This document shows positions 24,798 to 34,755 of a stretch of DNA of 55,582 nucleotides, one piece after another. A model generated the notes under the pieces. It searched no databases. It saw only the letters and a program-made list of their open reading frames with translations, and was not told where the DNA came from. Where the stretch lies: the NCBI RefSeq assembly GCF_000374165.1, contig NZ_KB893670.1, positions 374,229 through 429,810 of the forward strand, given 5' to 3'. Origin of the DNA: Parafrankia elaeagni (GTDB lineage Bacteria; Actinomycetota; Actinomycetes; Frankiales; Frankiaceae). Both the position numbers and the translations under genes were made by a program. Each line of letters starts with the position of its first letter. The stretch's first letter is position 1.

Positions 24798-27398
24798 ATG
24801 TCCGGGTTGCTCTACCGGATCGGCGCTGCCGCGGCCACCCGGCCGTGGCGGGTCATCGGGATGTGGCTCGCTGCCCTCGTCGTGGCTCTCGGGCTCGCAG
24901 CCGGTTCCGGAGGAAAGCCCCACGACGACTACGACGCCCCGTCGACCGCGTCGCAACACGGGACCGACCTGCTGCGGGCGAGCTTCCCCACGCTCGCCGG
25001 CGCGGACGCCCGCGTCGTCGTGCACGACCCCGACGGCACCACCCTGGACGCCGGCCTGCTCGGCACCGTCCAGGAGCGTCTCGCCGCGCTTCCCTCCGCG
25101 ATGGTGACCGGCCCGCCGCAGATGTCCCAGGACGGCGACACCGCGCTGTTCACGATCCACTACCGGCAGCCGGTCGCCGACATGGACGCGGAGCAGGCAC
25201 TCGAGGAGATCTTCACGGCCTCGACCCCCGCGACCGACCAGGGCCTGCAGGTGGACGTCGGCGGCCAGGTCTCGGAGAACCTGCAGAAGGTCGACGGGCA
25301 GGCCGAGGCGATCGGCGTCGGGCTGGCGCTGTTCATCCTCCTGATCGCTTTCGGCTCCCTCGTCGCGGCCGGGGTGCCGATCGCGGTGGCGCTCGTCGGG
25401 CTGGGCATCGGCGGCTCGGCCATCACCCTGATCGCGACGGTCACCAACGTCAGCTCGATCGCGCCGTCGCTGGCGTCGATGGTCGGGATCGGCGTCGGCA
25501 TCGACTACGCGCTGCTCCTCGTCACCCGCCACGTGGAGGGTCTGCGGTCCGGGATGTCGGTGCGGGAGGCCGCCGGCCGCGCGAACGCGACGGCCGGGGC
25601 GTCGGTCGTCTTCGCCGGCCTCACCGTGATCATCTCGCTGTCCGGGCTCCGGCTCGTCGGCCTCAACACCTATGTGACGACCGCCTTCACCACGGCAGCC
25701 GTTGTGATCGCGGTCGTCCTCGTCGCCGTCACGCTGGTCCCCGCGCTGTGCGGCCTCGCGGACCTGCGGGTGCTGCGGCGGCGGGCGCACGCCGAGATGC
25801 TCGCCGCCCGCTCCCTGGCCCGGTCGGGCGCCGTCACCGCGGCGGCGGGCTACGCGGCCGGCGGCGCACCGGCCGCGCCGCAGCGGGGCCTCACCGCAGC
25901 CTGGGCCAGGCGTATCGGGAACCGCCCCGGCCCCTGGGCGCTGGCCGCGCTGACCATCCTGCTGGTCCTCGCCGCCCCCATTCTGACCATGCGCACCTGG
26001 CCGCAGGATGCGGGCAGCCAGCCGGTCGACGTGACCCAGCGCCGCGCCTACGACCTGATCACCGCCGAGTACGGGCAGGGCGCGAACGGTCCGCTGCTGC
26101 TGGCCGTCGACCTGGCACAGGTCCCGCAGGAGAGTCTGGCGGGACTGGGCACGACGGTCGCCGCCGTCCCCGGTGTCGCGGCCGTCGCCCCGCCGGCGAT
26201 CGCCCCGAGCGGCACCGTGGCGGTGATCGAGGTGGTGCCCACCACCGGCCCGAGCGACGCCGCATCGTCCGATCTGGTCGCCCACCTGCGGGCCGACGTC
26301 CTCCCGCCGGGGGTGTACGTCACCGGGACGACCGCGATCTTCGCGGACCTTTCCGACCTGCTGGCGGAACGCCTGTGGTGGGTGGTGGGCTTCGTCGTCG
26401 GGGTCTCCATCCTGCTGCTGACCATCGTCTTCCGGTCGCCGGTGGTCGCCCTCAAGGCGGCGGCGATGAACCTGCTGTCGATCGCGGCCGCGTACGGCGT
26501 GGTGACGGCGGTGTTCCAGTGGGGGTGGGGAACCGACCTGCTCGGGCTGCCCCACAGCGTCCCGATGTCCAGCTGGCTGCCCGTACTGATGTTCACCGTC
26601 CTGTTCGGGCTGAGCATGGACTACGAGGTCTTCCTCCTCTCCCGGATCCGGGAGGACTGGCTCGCCACCCGTGACCCGCAGGGCAGCGTGGTCCGCGGCC
26701 TCACCTCCACCGCCCGTGTGATCACCAGCGCCGCGCTGATCATGATCGCCGTGTTCGCGGGGTTCGCCCTCGACCCGGACGTCACCGTGAAGATGGTCGG
26801 CGTCGGCATGGCCGTCGCGGTGCTGGTCGACGCGACGGTGATCCGTCTGGTGCTGGTGCCGGCGACGATGGCGCTGCTCGGCCGGGCCAACTGGTGGCTG
26901 CCACGCGGGTTCGACCGCATGCTGCCGCAGGTCGACATTCACGGGGAGCGTTTCGGTCACCGCCCGGCCACCGACAGCGGCGGTGACGGCGGCAGCGGCG
27001 GCGGGGCGGGCGGCGGCTCCGGCGGCCGGGACCGGGACCGGGACGACGGCAACGGCCGTGACGGCGGGATCAGCGCGAACGGCGGGGGCGACGGCAGGGG
27101 CGACGGCAACGGCGGCCACGGCGGCGGAGCCGCCAGCCGGGGCAGCACCGGCGGCGGGAAGGGCGGGGGGAAGGGCGACGCGGCCGACCGGGAGCCGCAG
27201 GCCGCCGGCGGTGGGCCCGCACCCGGCCGGCCGACCGCCGACGGGGGTGGCGCCAGCCAGGGGGCCAGCCCGAAGGCGGGTGGGACAAACCATCACAAAC
27301 ATCCTTCGGGTACCACGATGGCCGGTTCAGGCATCCCCACACAGGTCTCCACGGACCCGGTCGACCAGGCGGCGAAGGGCCGCGAGTTCCAGCGGTGA
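24798..27398 (+). CDS. MMPL/RND-family membrane protein (second), Gly-rich tail
   Basis: An 866-residue MMPL transporter starting at ATG 24798 with GGAGG upstream. It has an N-terminal membrane helix (WRVIGMWLAALVVALGLAAG), an external loop, membrane blocks with GIGVGIDYALLLVTRHVEG and VLFGLSMDYEVFLLSRIREDW, and ends with LVPATMALLGRANWWLPRGFD. After about residue 715 a tail of some 150 residues of Gly, Asp, Arg and Ser (GGDGGSGGG-like) follows, unusual for the family. No regulator or biosynthetic gene is adjacent. The cargo is unknown; lipids or drugs are typical. It differs clearly from the exporter at 16021. Confidence 0.9.
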   Translation: MSGLLYRIGAAAATRPWRVIGMWLAALVVALGLAAGSGGKPHDDYDAPSTASQHGTDLLRASFPTLAGADARVVVHDPDGTTLDAGLLGTVQERLAALPSAMVTGPPQMSQDGDTALFTIHYRQPVADMDAEQALEEIFTASTPATDQGLQVDVGGQVSENLQKVDGQAEAIGVGLALFILLIAFGSLVAAGVPIAVALVGLGIGGSAITLIATVTNVSSIAPSLASMVGIGVGIDYALLLVTRHVEGLRSGMSVREAAGRANATAGASVVFAGLTVIISLSGLRLVGLNTYVTTAFTTAAVVIAVVLVAVTLVPALCGLADLRVLRRRAHAEMLAARSLARSGAVTAAAGYAAGGAPAAPQRGLTAAWARRIGNRPGPWALAALTILLVLAAPILTMRTWPQDAGSQPVDVTQRRAYDLITAEYGQGANGPLLLAVDLAQVPQESLAGLGTTVAAVPGVAAVAPPAIAPSGTVAVIEVVPTTGPSDAASSDLVAHLRADVLPPGVYVTGTTAIFADLSDLLAERLWWVVGFVVGVSILLLTIVFRSPVVALKAAAMNLLSIAAAYGVVTAVFQWGWGTDLLGLPHSVPMSSWLPVLMFTVLFGLSMDYEVFLLSRIREDWLATRDPQGSVVRGLTSTARVITSAALIMIAVFAGFALDPDVTVKMVGVGMAVAVLVDATVIRLVLVPATMALLGRANWWLPRGFDRMLPQVDIHGERFGHRPATDSGGDGGSGGGAGGGSGGRDRDRDDGNGRDGGISANGGGDGRGDGNGGHGGGAASRGSTGGGKGGGKGDAADREPQAAGGGPAPGRPTADGGGASQGASPKAGGTNHHKHPSGTTMAGSGIPTQVSTDPVDQAAKGREFQR

Positions 27399-27569
27399 GT
27401 TTCCGTTTCCGCAGGTCAGCACAGGTGGAGGCGGGTTGCGGTTAGCACCTTCGGCTGCCTGGTTAACCCCGATTCGGGCGGCGGAATGGGTGGTTCTGCC
27501 CTGATTAGCTGAGACGCCACGAGGCAGAAACGTCGCCCCAGGCGGCACGGCGGAAGAGGGCTACGCGGC

Positions 27570-29078
27570 GTGGACGGGACCACCAGGGACGGGTTCACCG
27601 TGGACGGGATCGCCGCGGACGGGATCGCCGCGGACGGGATCGCCGCGGACGGGATCGCCGCGGACAGGCGCGCCGCGGACGGGATCGCCGCAGCGACGAT
27701 CTCCATGGATGGGTTCACCATCCGGGGGATCACCGTGGAGCGGATCCTGCCGCACGGGACCCCTGGACGGGACGATGACCCGGTCGAGATCCCGGTCCAG
27801 GCCTCCCGCGCCCGGCCGGTCCCCCACCACGTCCCCCGTCCCCGGCCCGCGCAGCGGGCACACCGGACCCATCTCGGGCGGCTCGGCCGCCCCGGGCCGA
27901 CGGGGCGCACCAGCCAGACCGGCCACACCGACCGTGCCTTCGCAGACCTCGAGCCCGCGGGCCTCGGGCGGCTCGGCCTCGACATCCGGCGGCTTGAGCT
28001 GCGCGCGTTCGACGAGGATGTCGTCGAGCCGGCTGTGCCGGGCCTGGGCGACCACAGGCCCGCCGGCGAGGCGGGCCGCCCGGCCGACCGCCACGCCGTT
28101 CTCGCCTCACCCGGTGAGGCGGCTCCAGCCGACCAACGGACCACGGCCGGTGACCGGATCGGTCCGGCCGCCGCGGGTGCCCTGCCGGGTGAGGACCTGC
28201 CGGGTGGGGACCTGCCGGGTGGGGACCTGCCACCCGCCTTCGAGGTCTTCGACCGGGCGGCGCGCGACTACGACGCCGACATCCACGGTGTGCCGTTCTT
28301 CCGCCCGCTGGGCCGCACGCTGGCGAGTGCGGCGGGTATCCGGCCCGGCGACGACGTGATCGACCTCGCCTGCGGGCGCGGAGCCGTCCTGTTCCCGGCA
28401 GCCGAGGCGACCGGGGCGACCGGCTCCGTCCGGGCGTTCGACCTGGCGCCGACCATGGTCGAGCTCACCGCGGCCGACGTCACCGCCCGCGCGCTGCCCT
28501 GGGTCGAGGTGGAGGTCGCCGACGCGGCCGAACCGCCGGCCGAGCCGGGCAGCGCCGACGTCGTCCTCTGCGGCATGGGGCTGTTCCTGCTGCCCGACCC
28601 GACCGCGGCGCTCGCCCGCTGGCGCGGCCTGCTCCGGCCGGGCGGGCGCCTGGCGGTGAGCGTCTTCGGCGCGCCGGACCCGCTGTGGGACCGGCCCGAC
28701 TACCCGCTGCGCCGCGCCACCGGGACTGGCGCGGCGCAGCGCCGCCCCGGCCTCGCCATCCTGGCCGAGGGAGCGCTCGGCGAGGCCCTCACGGCAGCGG
28801 GCTTCACCATCACCGGCGACGACCTGGTCGCCACCGACCTCGTCTTCCGGGATGTGGAGCACTGGTGGCGCTGGGCCCGGGGCACCGCCGTCCGGTCGAT
28901 GCTGGAGAAGGTCGACGACGCCGACATCCCGGCGATGATCGACGATCTGACCCGGTGGCACGCGCCTTCGGTGGACGCCGGGGGCCTGCACTGGCGCCCG
29001 ACCGTCCGCATCGTCACGGCCACGGTGGGCATCGCGGCCGCGGGCACCATGATGGTGGGCGGCCCCGACTGCCGGTGA
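27570..29078 (+). CDS. Class I SAM-dependent methyltransferase with repeat-rich N-terminal region
   Basis: The C-terminal 280 residues are a clear Rossmann-fold methyltransferase: VFDRAARDYDADI, motif I DDVIDLACGRGAVLFPAAE, VRAFDLAPTMVELT, ADVVLCGMGLFLLPDP and LRPGGRLAVSVFG. The frame extends upstream to GTG 27570 through six 15-bp repeats (GIAAD units, 27602-27691), a Pro/Arg-rich stretch and three more 15-bp repeats (28187-28231). No usable start lies between GTG 28035 and the domain, so at least part of the extension is translated. The real start is uncertain. The substrate cannot be told. It ends exactly where the convergent MaoC stop begins. Confidence 0.75.
   Translation: MDGTTRDGFTVDGIAADGIAADGIAADGIAADRRAADGIAAATISMDGFTIRGITVERILPHGTPGRDDDPVEIPVQASRARPVPHHVPRPRPAQRAHRTHLGRLGRPGPTGRTSQTGHTDRAFADLEPAGLGRLGLDIRRLELRAFDEDVVEPAVPGLGDHRPAGEAGRPADRHAVLASPGEAAPADQRTTAGDRIGPAAAGALPGEDLPGGDLPGGDLPPAFEVFDRAARDYDADIHGVPFFRPLGRTLASAAGIRPGDDVIDLACGRGAVLFPAAEATGATGSVRAFDLAPTMVELTAADVTARALPWVEVEVADAAEPPAEPGSADVVLCGMGLFLLPDPTAALARWRGLLRPGGRLAVSVFGAPDPLWDRPDYPLRRATGTGAAQRRPGLAILAEGALGEALTAAGFTITGDDLVATDLVFRDVEHWWRWARGTAVRSMLEKVDDADIPAMIDDLTRWHAPSVDAGGLHWRPTVRIVTATVGIAAAGTMMVGGPDCR
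27602..27691. repeat. Six tandem 15-bp repeats
   Basis: Units of GGACGGGATCGCCGC run from 27602 to 27691; the fifth copy is divergent. In plus frame they encode GIAAD, and on the minus strand an open frame reads RGDPV. Three other 15-bp units occur at 28187-28231. Confidence 0.85.
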
Positions 29079-29531
29079 TCAGTACAGGTACCGCACCACC
29101 GATTCCGCGACGCAGGCCGGCTTGGTGGCGCCCTCCAGCTCGATGGTGACCTGGTTGACCACCTGCACGCCGCCCTTGACGTCCTCGATCGAGAGGTTCC
29201 GGACGACGCCGCGGACCCGCGAGCCGACCGGGACCGGCTGGGGGAAACGCACCTTGTTCAGCCCGTAGTTCAGGGCCAGCGAGATACCGGTGACCGGGGC
29301 GGTGTCCGCCACGATCACCGGGAGCAGCGACAGGGTGAGAAAGCCGTGGGCGATCGTCGTCTTGAACGGGCCGTCCTTCGCCCGCTCGACGTCGGTGTGG
29401 ATCCACTGCCAGTCACCCGTGGCCGCGGCGAAGTTGTTCACCTGCTCCTGAGTCACCTCACGCCAGGGGCTGGTGCCGAGCTCCTGGCCCTGAAGCTTCC
29501 TCAGCTCGTCGATTCCGTCGATCGTCGCCAT
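29079..29531 (-). CDS. MaoC-family (R)-enoyl-CoA hydratase
   Basis: A 150-residue single hot-dog protein with the hydratase motif AAATGDWQWIHTDVERAKDGPFKTTIAHGFLTLSLLP, which carries the catalytic Asp and His, followed by GLNKVRFPQPVPVGSRVRG. The length is normal for MaoC/NodN-like hydratases, which hydrate trans-2-enoyl-CoA. The start ATG 29531 begins MATIDGIDELRKL, common in this subfamily. Its stop directly abuts the stop of the convergent methyltransferase. The FkbM gene lies upstream on the same strand with a 78-nt gap, so co-transcription is possible. Confidence 0.9.
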   Translation of the reverse strand: MATIDGIDELRKLQGQELGTSPWREVTQEQVNNFAAATGDWQWIHTDVERAKDGPFKTTIAHGFLTLSLLPVIVADTAPVTGISLALNYGLNKVRFPQPVPVGSRVRGVVRNLSIEDVKGGVQVVNQVTIELEGATKPACVAESVVRYLY

Positions 29532-29609
29532 GGCGCGAGTATGGCGAAGCCGCCGGCGACGCGCCTCACTTCCGGCAACCCGGCCACTGTGTCAGGCCGC
29601 TGCCACTAA

Positions 29610-30365
29610 TCAGGCGTGGGCGACGAAGTTGAAGCGGTTGCCGCTGTCGAAGGTGCGGCGGAAGGTGCCGAGGGTGTAGGGGCCGGTGCCGTCCATGTCG
29701 AAGATGCGCAGGCCGAGGTCGCCGTCGATGAGGCGGTACATGTCCTCGGCCGAGGTCCCGTACTTGCGCGCGGCGGCACCGAACTCGAAGATCACGTACG
29801 GGCGGTTGGTGGCGAGCAGCTTCTGGCCGCCCTTCAGCACGCCGTACTCCGCACCCTCCACATCTATTTTGATCAGGTCGAGGCGGTGCTCGGGCGGGAG
29901 CGTCTCGTCCAGCACCTCGACGACGACCTCGATCTGCTCGACGTCCTCGGCGCCGGCCGCCGTCCGCTGGCGCAGCCCGCTGTAGGCCGGTCGGCTGCGG
30001 ACGTAGGCGAACGGGCTCACACCGGCCTTCTCCGCCAGCGCCGCCTGCTTCAGCGTGACGGTCGGGAACTCCAGGCAGAGGTACTCGAACAGGTGCGGCA
30101 GCGGCTCGTAGGCGATGTGCTCGCCGCGCGGGGCGTGCAGCACGATCGACTTGAGCACGTCACCGCGGTGAGCACCGACGTCGATGCAGTTCGAGTCCTC
30201 CTGGAGCACGAAGGACAGCAGCAGGGCGAGGTGCTGGTCGTCGATCGCGTTGCGGCGGGCGCTGGGCAGCACGGTGCGCCGGACCAGCTTCAGAGCCGGC
30301 CCCAGCCCCAGCTCGACCGCGGTCTGGCGGAGCTGACCGAGCTGCTTGTTCATCTGCTCCTGCAT
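29610..30365 (-). CDS. FkbM-family methyltransferase
   Basis: A 251-residue FkbM-type SAM methyltransferase with SAM motif CIDVGAHRGDVL and the family motif LIKIDVEGAEYGVLKGG, plus YVIFEFG. The start is ATG 30365 (MQEQMNKQLGQL) preceded by AGGGGA; longer upstream readings are Pro/Arg-rich and unlikely. The family O-methylates sugars, polyketides and other small molecules. No glycan or polyketide genes flank it, so the target is unknown. The 283 nt between it and gcvP contain no gene I can support. Confidence 0.88.
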   Translation of the reverse strand: MQEQMNKQLGQLRQTAVELGLGPALKLVRRTVLPSARRNAIDDQHLALLLSFVLQEDSNCIDVGAHRGDVLKSIVLHAPRGEHIAYEPLPHLFEYLCLEFPTVTLKQAALAEKAGVSPFAYVRSRPAYSGLRQRTAAGAEDVEQIEVVVEVLDETLPPEHRLDLIKIDVEGAEYGVLKGGQKLLATNRPYVIFEFGAAARKYGTSAEDMYRLIDGDLGLRIFDMDGTGPYTLGTFRRTFDSGNRFNFVAHA

Positions 30366-30648
30366 CGCGGAACGTCCCCTTCGCGAGCCGTCCGTCCGGC
30401 CCGGGCCCCGGGCCAGCCACAGGCTGACCGCCGGGCCCGGACCAGCCGGCTGGATGTCCGGTGCCTGGCCGGTGCCGTCACATGAGCACACCGGCCCTGC
30501 CGTCGTGCCAATTGTGACAAGTCGCCAGACGCCACCCAGCGCCACCCCCACCGCAGACACGACCAGGCACAGCACACGGCCGTCCTCACACCGGAGGAAC
30601 TGATATCGAGAGTGGCCGGCGCAACGAACTACCCGATCCGTGGCCCGG

Positions 30649-33600
30649 TCAGGCGGTGACCAGCTCCGCCCCGGAGTCGAAGGCCTCGACCGGCGGGCAG
30701 GTGCAGACCAGGTTGCGGTCCCCGTAGGCGCCGTCGATCCGCCGCACCGGCGGCCAGTACTTGGCGGCCCGCAGCGAGGCCACCGGATACGCGGCCACGG
30801 ATCGCGGGTACGGGTGCGCCCACTCGTCCCCGGTCACCATCTCCGCCGTGTGGGGGGCGTTGCGCAGCGGGTTGTCCTCCTTCGGCCAGACCCCGGCGCC
30901 GACCTTCGCGGCCTCCGCCCGGATCGCGATCATCGCGTCGCAGAACCGGTCGATCTCGCCGCGGTCCTCGCTCTCGGTCGGCTCCACCATCAGCGTCCCC
31001 GCCACCGGGAACGACATCGTCGGCGCGTGGAACCCGTAGTCGATCAGCCGCTTGGCGATGTCGTCCACGGTCACGCCGGTCTCCTTCGTCAGCGGCCGGA
31101 GATCGAGGATGCACTCGTGCGCCACGAGCCCGTTACGCCCCGTGTAGAGGACGGGGTAGTGCGGCGCGAGCCGGCGGGCGATGTAGTTGGCGTTGAGCAC
31201 CGCCACCGAGGTCGCCTCCCGCAGCCCCTGGGCCCCCATCAGGCGGATGTACGCCCACGGGATCATGAGGATGCCGGCCGAGCCCCACGGGGCCCCCGAA
31301 ATGGGTCCCACCCCGGTGGAAGGGCCGGCCTCCGGGCGCAGCGGGTGGTTCGGCAGGTAGGGCAGCAGCTTCTCGCCGACCGCCACCGGCCCGACCCCCG
31401 GCCCACCGCCCCCGTGGGGGATGCAGAACGTCTTGTGCAGGTTGAGGTGGCTCACGTCGGCCCCGAAACGCCCCGGCTTGGAGAGCCCGACCAGGGCGTT
31501 GAGGTTCGCACCGTCGACGTAGACGAGGCCGCCGGCATCGTGCACCACCGCACAGGCTCGGGCGATGCCCTCCTCGTAGACACCGTGCGTCGACGGGTAG
31601 GTGACCATGAGGGCCGCCAGCGCCGGCGCGTGGGTCGCCGCCTTCGCCGTCAGGTCGTCCAGATCGACGTTGCCCTCGTCGTCGCAGGCGACCACGACCA
31701 CCCGCATTCCGGCCATCGCCGCGCTCGCCGCGTTCGTGCCGTGCGCCGACGACGGGATCAGGCACACGTCCCGGACGGTGTCGCCCGCGGCAGCCCGGTC
31801 ACGGTGGTACGCACGGATGGCCAGCAGACCGGCGAGCTCGCCCTGACTGCCGGCGTTCGGCTGCACGGAGACGGCGGCGTACCCGGTGATCCGCGCGAGC
31901 CACAGCTCCAGATCCCGGATCATCGACACGTACCCGGCGGCCTGGTCCAGTGGCGCGAACGGGTGGATGTCGGCGAAGTCGGGCCAGGTGACAGCGGCCA
32001 TCTCGGTCGTCGCGTTCAGCTTCATCGTGCAGGAGCCGAGCGGGATCATGCCCCGGTCCAGCGCGAAGTCGACGTCGGCGAGGCGCCGCAGGTAGCGCAG
32101 CATCGCCGTCTCGGACCGGTGCGCGTGGAACACCGGGTGGGTCAGGAAGGGCTCCGCGTCGCCGCGGGCCAGCGGCGCCGGCAGTGCCGGCAGTGCCGTC
32201 GGCAGTGCCGGCCCGCCGCCCGTTCCGGGGGTGTCCACGCCGAACGCGGCCCAGACGGCGCGCAGGTCGGCCTCGACGGTCGTCTCGTTGCAGGAGACGC
32301 CGACATGGTCGTCGTCGACGAGCCGCAGGTTCACCCCGTGCGCGAGAGCATCCGCCACGACCTGGCCCGCTCGGGCGGGTACCCGGACGAGCAGCGTGTC
32401 GAAGAACTCGCTGTGGACGATCTCCACGCCGCCGCCGCGCAGCCCCGACGCCAGCCGCGCGGCCAGCCCGTGCACCCGGCCGGCGATCCCGGTCAGCCCG
32501 TCCGGACCGTGGTAGACCGCGTACATCGAGGCCAGTACCGCGGGGAGCACCTGGGCGGTGCAGATGTTGCTCGTCGCCTTCTCCCGGCGGATGTGCTGCT
32601 CCCGGGTCTGCAGCGTGAGGCGGTAGGCACGGTTGCCCGCGGCGTCCACCGAGACGCCGACGAGCCGGCCGGGCAGCATCCGCTCCAGGCCCGTACGAAC
32701 AGCGAGGTAGCCCGCGTGGGGGCCCCCGAAGGAGAGCGGCAGCCCGAACCGCTGGGTGGTCCCGACGGCGATGTCCGCCCCGAGGCGGCCCGGCGAGCGC
32801 AGCAGCGTGAGCGCGAGCAGATCGGCGGCGACGGTCACCACGATCTCCCGCTCGCGCGCCTGCGCGATCACGCCCCGGAGGTCCCGCACCTCCCCGTCCG
32901 CGCCCGGGTAGGACAGCAGCACGCCGAAGACGTCCGGCAGCACGTCGGACGCGCCCACCGCCGCCGGGACCGCGGCGGCGGCCTCGCCCGGGGCGGGCGA
33001 GGGCCGGGCCGTGAGGCCGTCCCGGAGGTCGGCGGCCAGGACGGTGATACCGAGAGCCTCCGCCCGGGTGCGGACGACCGCGATCGTCTGCGGCAGCGTG
33101 TCCGCGTCGATCAGGAAGGTCGAGCGCTTCCCCCGGGTCGCCCGGTAGGCGATCTGCATCGCCTCCGCCGCGGCGGTGGGCTCGTCGAGCAGCGACGCGC
33201 CCGCGACCGCGAGCCCGGTGAGGTCCGTGATCACCGTCTGGAAGTTGAGCAGGGCCTCCAGCCGGCCCTGGGAGATCTCGGGCTGGTACGGCGTGTAGGC
33301 GGTGTACCAGGCAGGGTTCTCCAGCACGTTGCGCTGGATCACGCCGGGCATGACCGCCGGGTGGAAGCCCAGGCCGATCATGGACGTCACCCGCCGGTTG
33401 CGGCCGGCCAGCGTCCGCAGCTCCGCGAGCACCTCGGTCTCGTTGACCGCCGGGGGCAGATCGAGCTCGGTGTCCCGGATGGCGGCCGGCACGGCGGCGT
33501 CGGTGAGAGCGGCCAGCGAGCCCAGGTCGAGCAGGTCGAGCATCGCCATCCGGTCGGCGCGGTCGGGGCCGATGTGGCGGTCCGCGAACCGGACGGGCTC

Positions 33601-33792
33601 CTGCGTACCGTTCGCCACGGTGGAGGCCGTCCGAGGCAGTGGCGCGCCCTGCTGGCGGCCCGGCCCGGTCGGGGGGGTGGCTGACACGCCGTTTCCCGCA
33701 CCTGCCGGGGACGGGCCGTCAGCGTCCGTATGCTGTGCGTGACTCGATGACACCGCGGTCGAGGTCACCGCAGTCGAAGTCTCAGTGCTCAT
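30649..33792 (-). CDS. gcvP: Glycine dehydrogenase (decarboxylating), P-protein
   Basis: A 1047-residue full-length (fused alpha/beta) GcvP. It decarboxylates glycine and passes the aminomethyl group to the H-protein lipoate. A disordered Thr/Ser/Gly-rich leader of about 65 residues precedes RFADRHIGP. The PLP lysine is Lys787 in [18 protein letters not shown]; the N-terminal half has [43 protein letters not shown]. The ATG 33792 has GGAG about 10 nt upstream. gcvT and gcvH are not in the window. Expression should be controlled by the tandem glycine riboswitch in its leader. Confidence 0.97.
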   Translation of the reverse strand: MSTETSTAVTSTAVSSSHAQHTDADGPSPAGAGNGVSATPPTGPGRQQGAPLPRTASTVANGTQEPVRFADRHIGPDRADRMAMLDLLDLGSLAALTDAAVPAAIRDTELDLPPAVNETEVLAELRTLAGRNRRVTSMIGLGFHPAVMPGVIQRNVLENPAWYTAYTPYQPEISQGRLEALLNFQTVITDLTGLAVAGASLLDEPTAAAEAMQIAYRATRGKRSTFLIDADTLPQTIAVVRTRAEALGITVLAADLRDGLTARPSPAPGEAAAAVPAAVGASDVLPDVFGVLLSYPGADGEVRDLRGVIAQAREREIVVTVAADLLALTLLRSPGRLGADIAVGTTQRFGLPLSFGGPHAGYLAVRTGLERMLPGRLVGVSVDAAGNRAYRLTLQTREQHIRREKATSNICTAQVLPAVLASMYAVYHGPDGLTGIAGRVHGLAARLASGLRGGGVEIVHSEFFDTLLVRVPARAGQVVADALAHGVNLRLVDDDHVGVSCNETTVEADLRAVWAAFGVDTPGTGGGPALPTALPALPAPLARGDAEPFLTHPVFHAHRSETAMLRYLRRLADVDFALDRGMIPLGSCTMKLNATTEMAAVTWPDFADIHPFAPLDQAAGYVSMIRDLELWLARITGYAAVSVQPNAGSQGELAGLLAIRAYHRDRAAAGDTVRDVCLIPSSAHGTNAASAAMAGMRVVVVACDDEGNVDLDDLTAKAATHAPALAALMVTYPSTHGVYEEGIARACAVVHDAGGLVYVDGANLNALVGLSKPGRFGADVSHLNLHKTFCIPHGGGGPGVGPVAVGEKLLPYLPNHPLRPEAGPSTGVGPISGAPWGSAGILMIPWAYIRLMGAQGLREATSVAVLNANYIARRLAPHYPVLYTGRNGLVAHECILDLRPLTKETGVTVDDIAKRLIDYGFHAPTMSFPVAGTLMVEPTESEDRGEIDRFCDAMIAIRAEAAKVGAGVWPKEDNPLRNAPHTAEMVTGDEWAHPYPRSVAAYPVASLRAAKYWPPVRRIDGAYGDRNLVCTCPPVEAFDSGAELVTA

Positions 33793-33877
33793 CGTCGCTG
33801 CGCTCCGGAGGTCGTGCGAACGCCAGCGGGAGACCACCGCCGGGGCGGCTGCGGTCCCCCACCCGCGTCGCGGCGGG

Positions 33878-34090
33878 CCTCCCCCTCTGTCATCGGCCTG
33901 AGAGCTTCGCCGACCAGCCGTGCTCCCGGGAGAACCGGAGGCACGGGGTCGGCTTGCACCGTCGGCGGGACGCCGGAGCGTCCGCTTTTCAGAGTCGCCT
34001 GACCCGGCGGTCTTGGGCCTGAGAGTTTGCGGGGAGTTCTTGCTCCTTCGGCGCTCCGAGCCAGGCCCGGAGCTCTCCCGCACGGGTGTG
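33878..34090 (-). ncRNA. Tandem glycine riboswitch (gcvT motif) in the gcvP leader
   Basis: Read on the minus strand, the first aptamer (about 34090-33975) has the hallmark pieces CGGGAGAG, GCGCCGAAGGAGCAA, ACTCTCAGGC and ACTCTGAAAAGCGGA. The second (about 33965-33878) has CGGTGCAAGCC, CGGCGAAGCTCTCAGGC and GATGACAGAGGGGGAGG. These are the conserved cores of the two glycine aptamers, in the right order, ending about 86 nt before the gcvP ATG. Glycine binding is known to switch such leaders on for glycine cleavage genes. Confidence 0.93.
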
Positions 34091-34208
34091 AGCGGCGCGA
34101 TGTGCAGTTGTCGGCCCCGAGAAGACTCGGGCGTTCAGCAAGCCAGGCTAACCGGCCGTGCAGCGTCCTGCCAGCCATCCCGCCCTCCTGCGGCCGGGTG
34201 GTGACGCG

Positions 34209-34451
34209 CTACACACCCGTCGGCTGACGCGCCCCGTCCCGGTGGGCGTCCCGGAACTTCGCGGCCTCCTCCTCGCTGCGCGCGCCGCCCCGTTCCCCCT
34301 CGAAGAAGGTCGTGGCGACCCGGTCGTGCGACGTCTGGTCCGTCACCTGGCGGGCCATCTCGTCGTCCGAGACACCCTCCCCCGCCGGATGGGCCGGGAC
34401 TCCCCTGGTTCCCGCGGCTTCACTCCCGCCCTTTCTCACCTGGTGTGACAT
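34209..34451 (-). CDS. Small hydrophilic hypothetical protein
   Basis: An 80-residue protein read from ATG 34451, chosen because an excellent GGGAGG ribosome site lies 6 nt upstream; the longer reading is Arg/Pro-rich shadow sequence. It is highly charged and without Cys or membrane segments (MSHQVRKGGSEAAGTRGV near the start; DDEMARQVTDQTSHDRVATTFF in the middle; EEEAAKFRDAHRD near the end). I do not recognise the family. It lies upstream of the gcvP riboswitch on the same strand and divergent from the kinase. Confidence 0.7.
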   Translation of the reverse strand: MSHQVRKGGSEAAGTRGVPAHPAGEGVSDDEMARQVTDQTSHDRVATTFFEGERGGARSEEEAAKFRDAHRDGARQPTGV

Positions 34452-34755
34452 GTCCGTCCTCCCGACATCCGGGGCCGTTGCGGCCCGCGCGACCCGGACC
34501 GGCCACAACGGCCCGATCGGATCCCGCCACCTGTCGACATGCCCGGACCTGGCCCTCGTCACCCGCGCGGGCCTGGGCGTCCAGCCCCTCCCGCGGCGCA
34601 GGACCGCTCCGACCTGGCCTCGCGGCCCGCGGCCCGCGGCCTGACGCCCGGCACCCGGCGCACCGGCGCACCGGCGCACCGGCGACGGAACACGCACTAT
34701 CACCCCGTGTACCGTCATCGCCGACGATCTGCGTCCCAACTACCGGACAGCCAGG
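34452..34755. other. Divergent intergenic region upstream of the kinase
   Basis: This 304-nt gap between the small protein and kinase genes has no supported gene. A CACCGGCGCACCGGCGCACCGGCG run near 34665-34690 is a short 9-bp tandem repeat. A promoter for the kinase probably lies between about 34690 and 34750. Confidence 0.45.

Noticed and set aside
27602-27691. Regular 15-bp repeats as a possible CRISPR or minisatellite array
   Set aside because: The units are directly adjacent with no unique spacers, are in frame with an open frame, and no cas genes are present.
30640-33684. Very long open frame on the plus strand opposite gcvP
   Set aside because: Antisense to a full-length gcvP with conserved motifs; its His/Arg/Gly-rich composition is a shadow typical of GC-rich DNA.
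34139-34157. AGGCTAACC resembling the core of an iron box upstream of the gcvP riboswitch
   Set aside because: Only about 11 of 19 positions match, the outer TTAGG/CCTAA arms are missing, and gcvP already has a glycine riboswitch.
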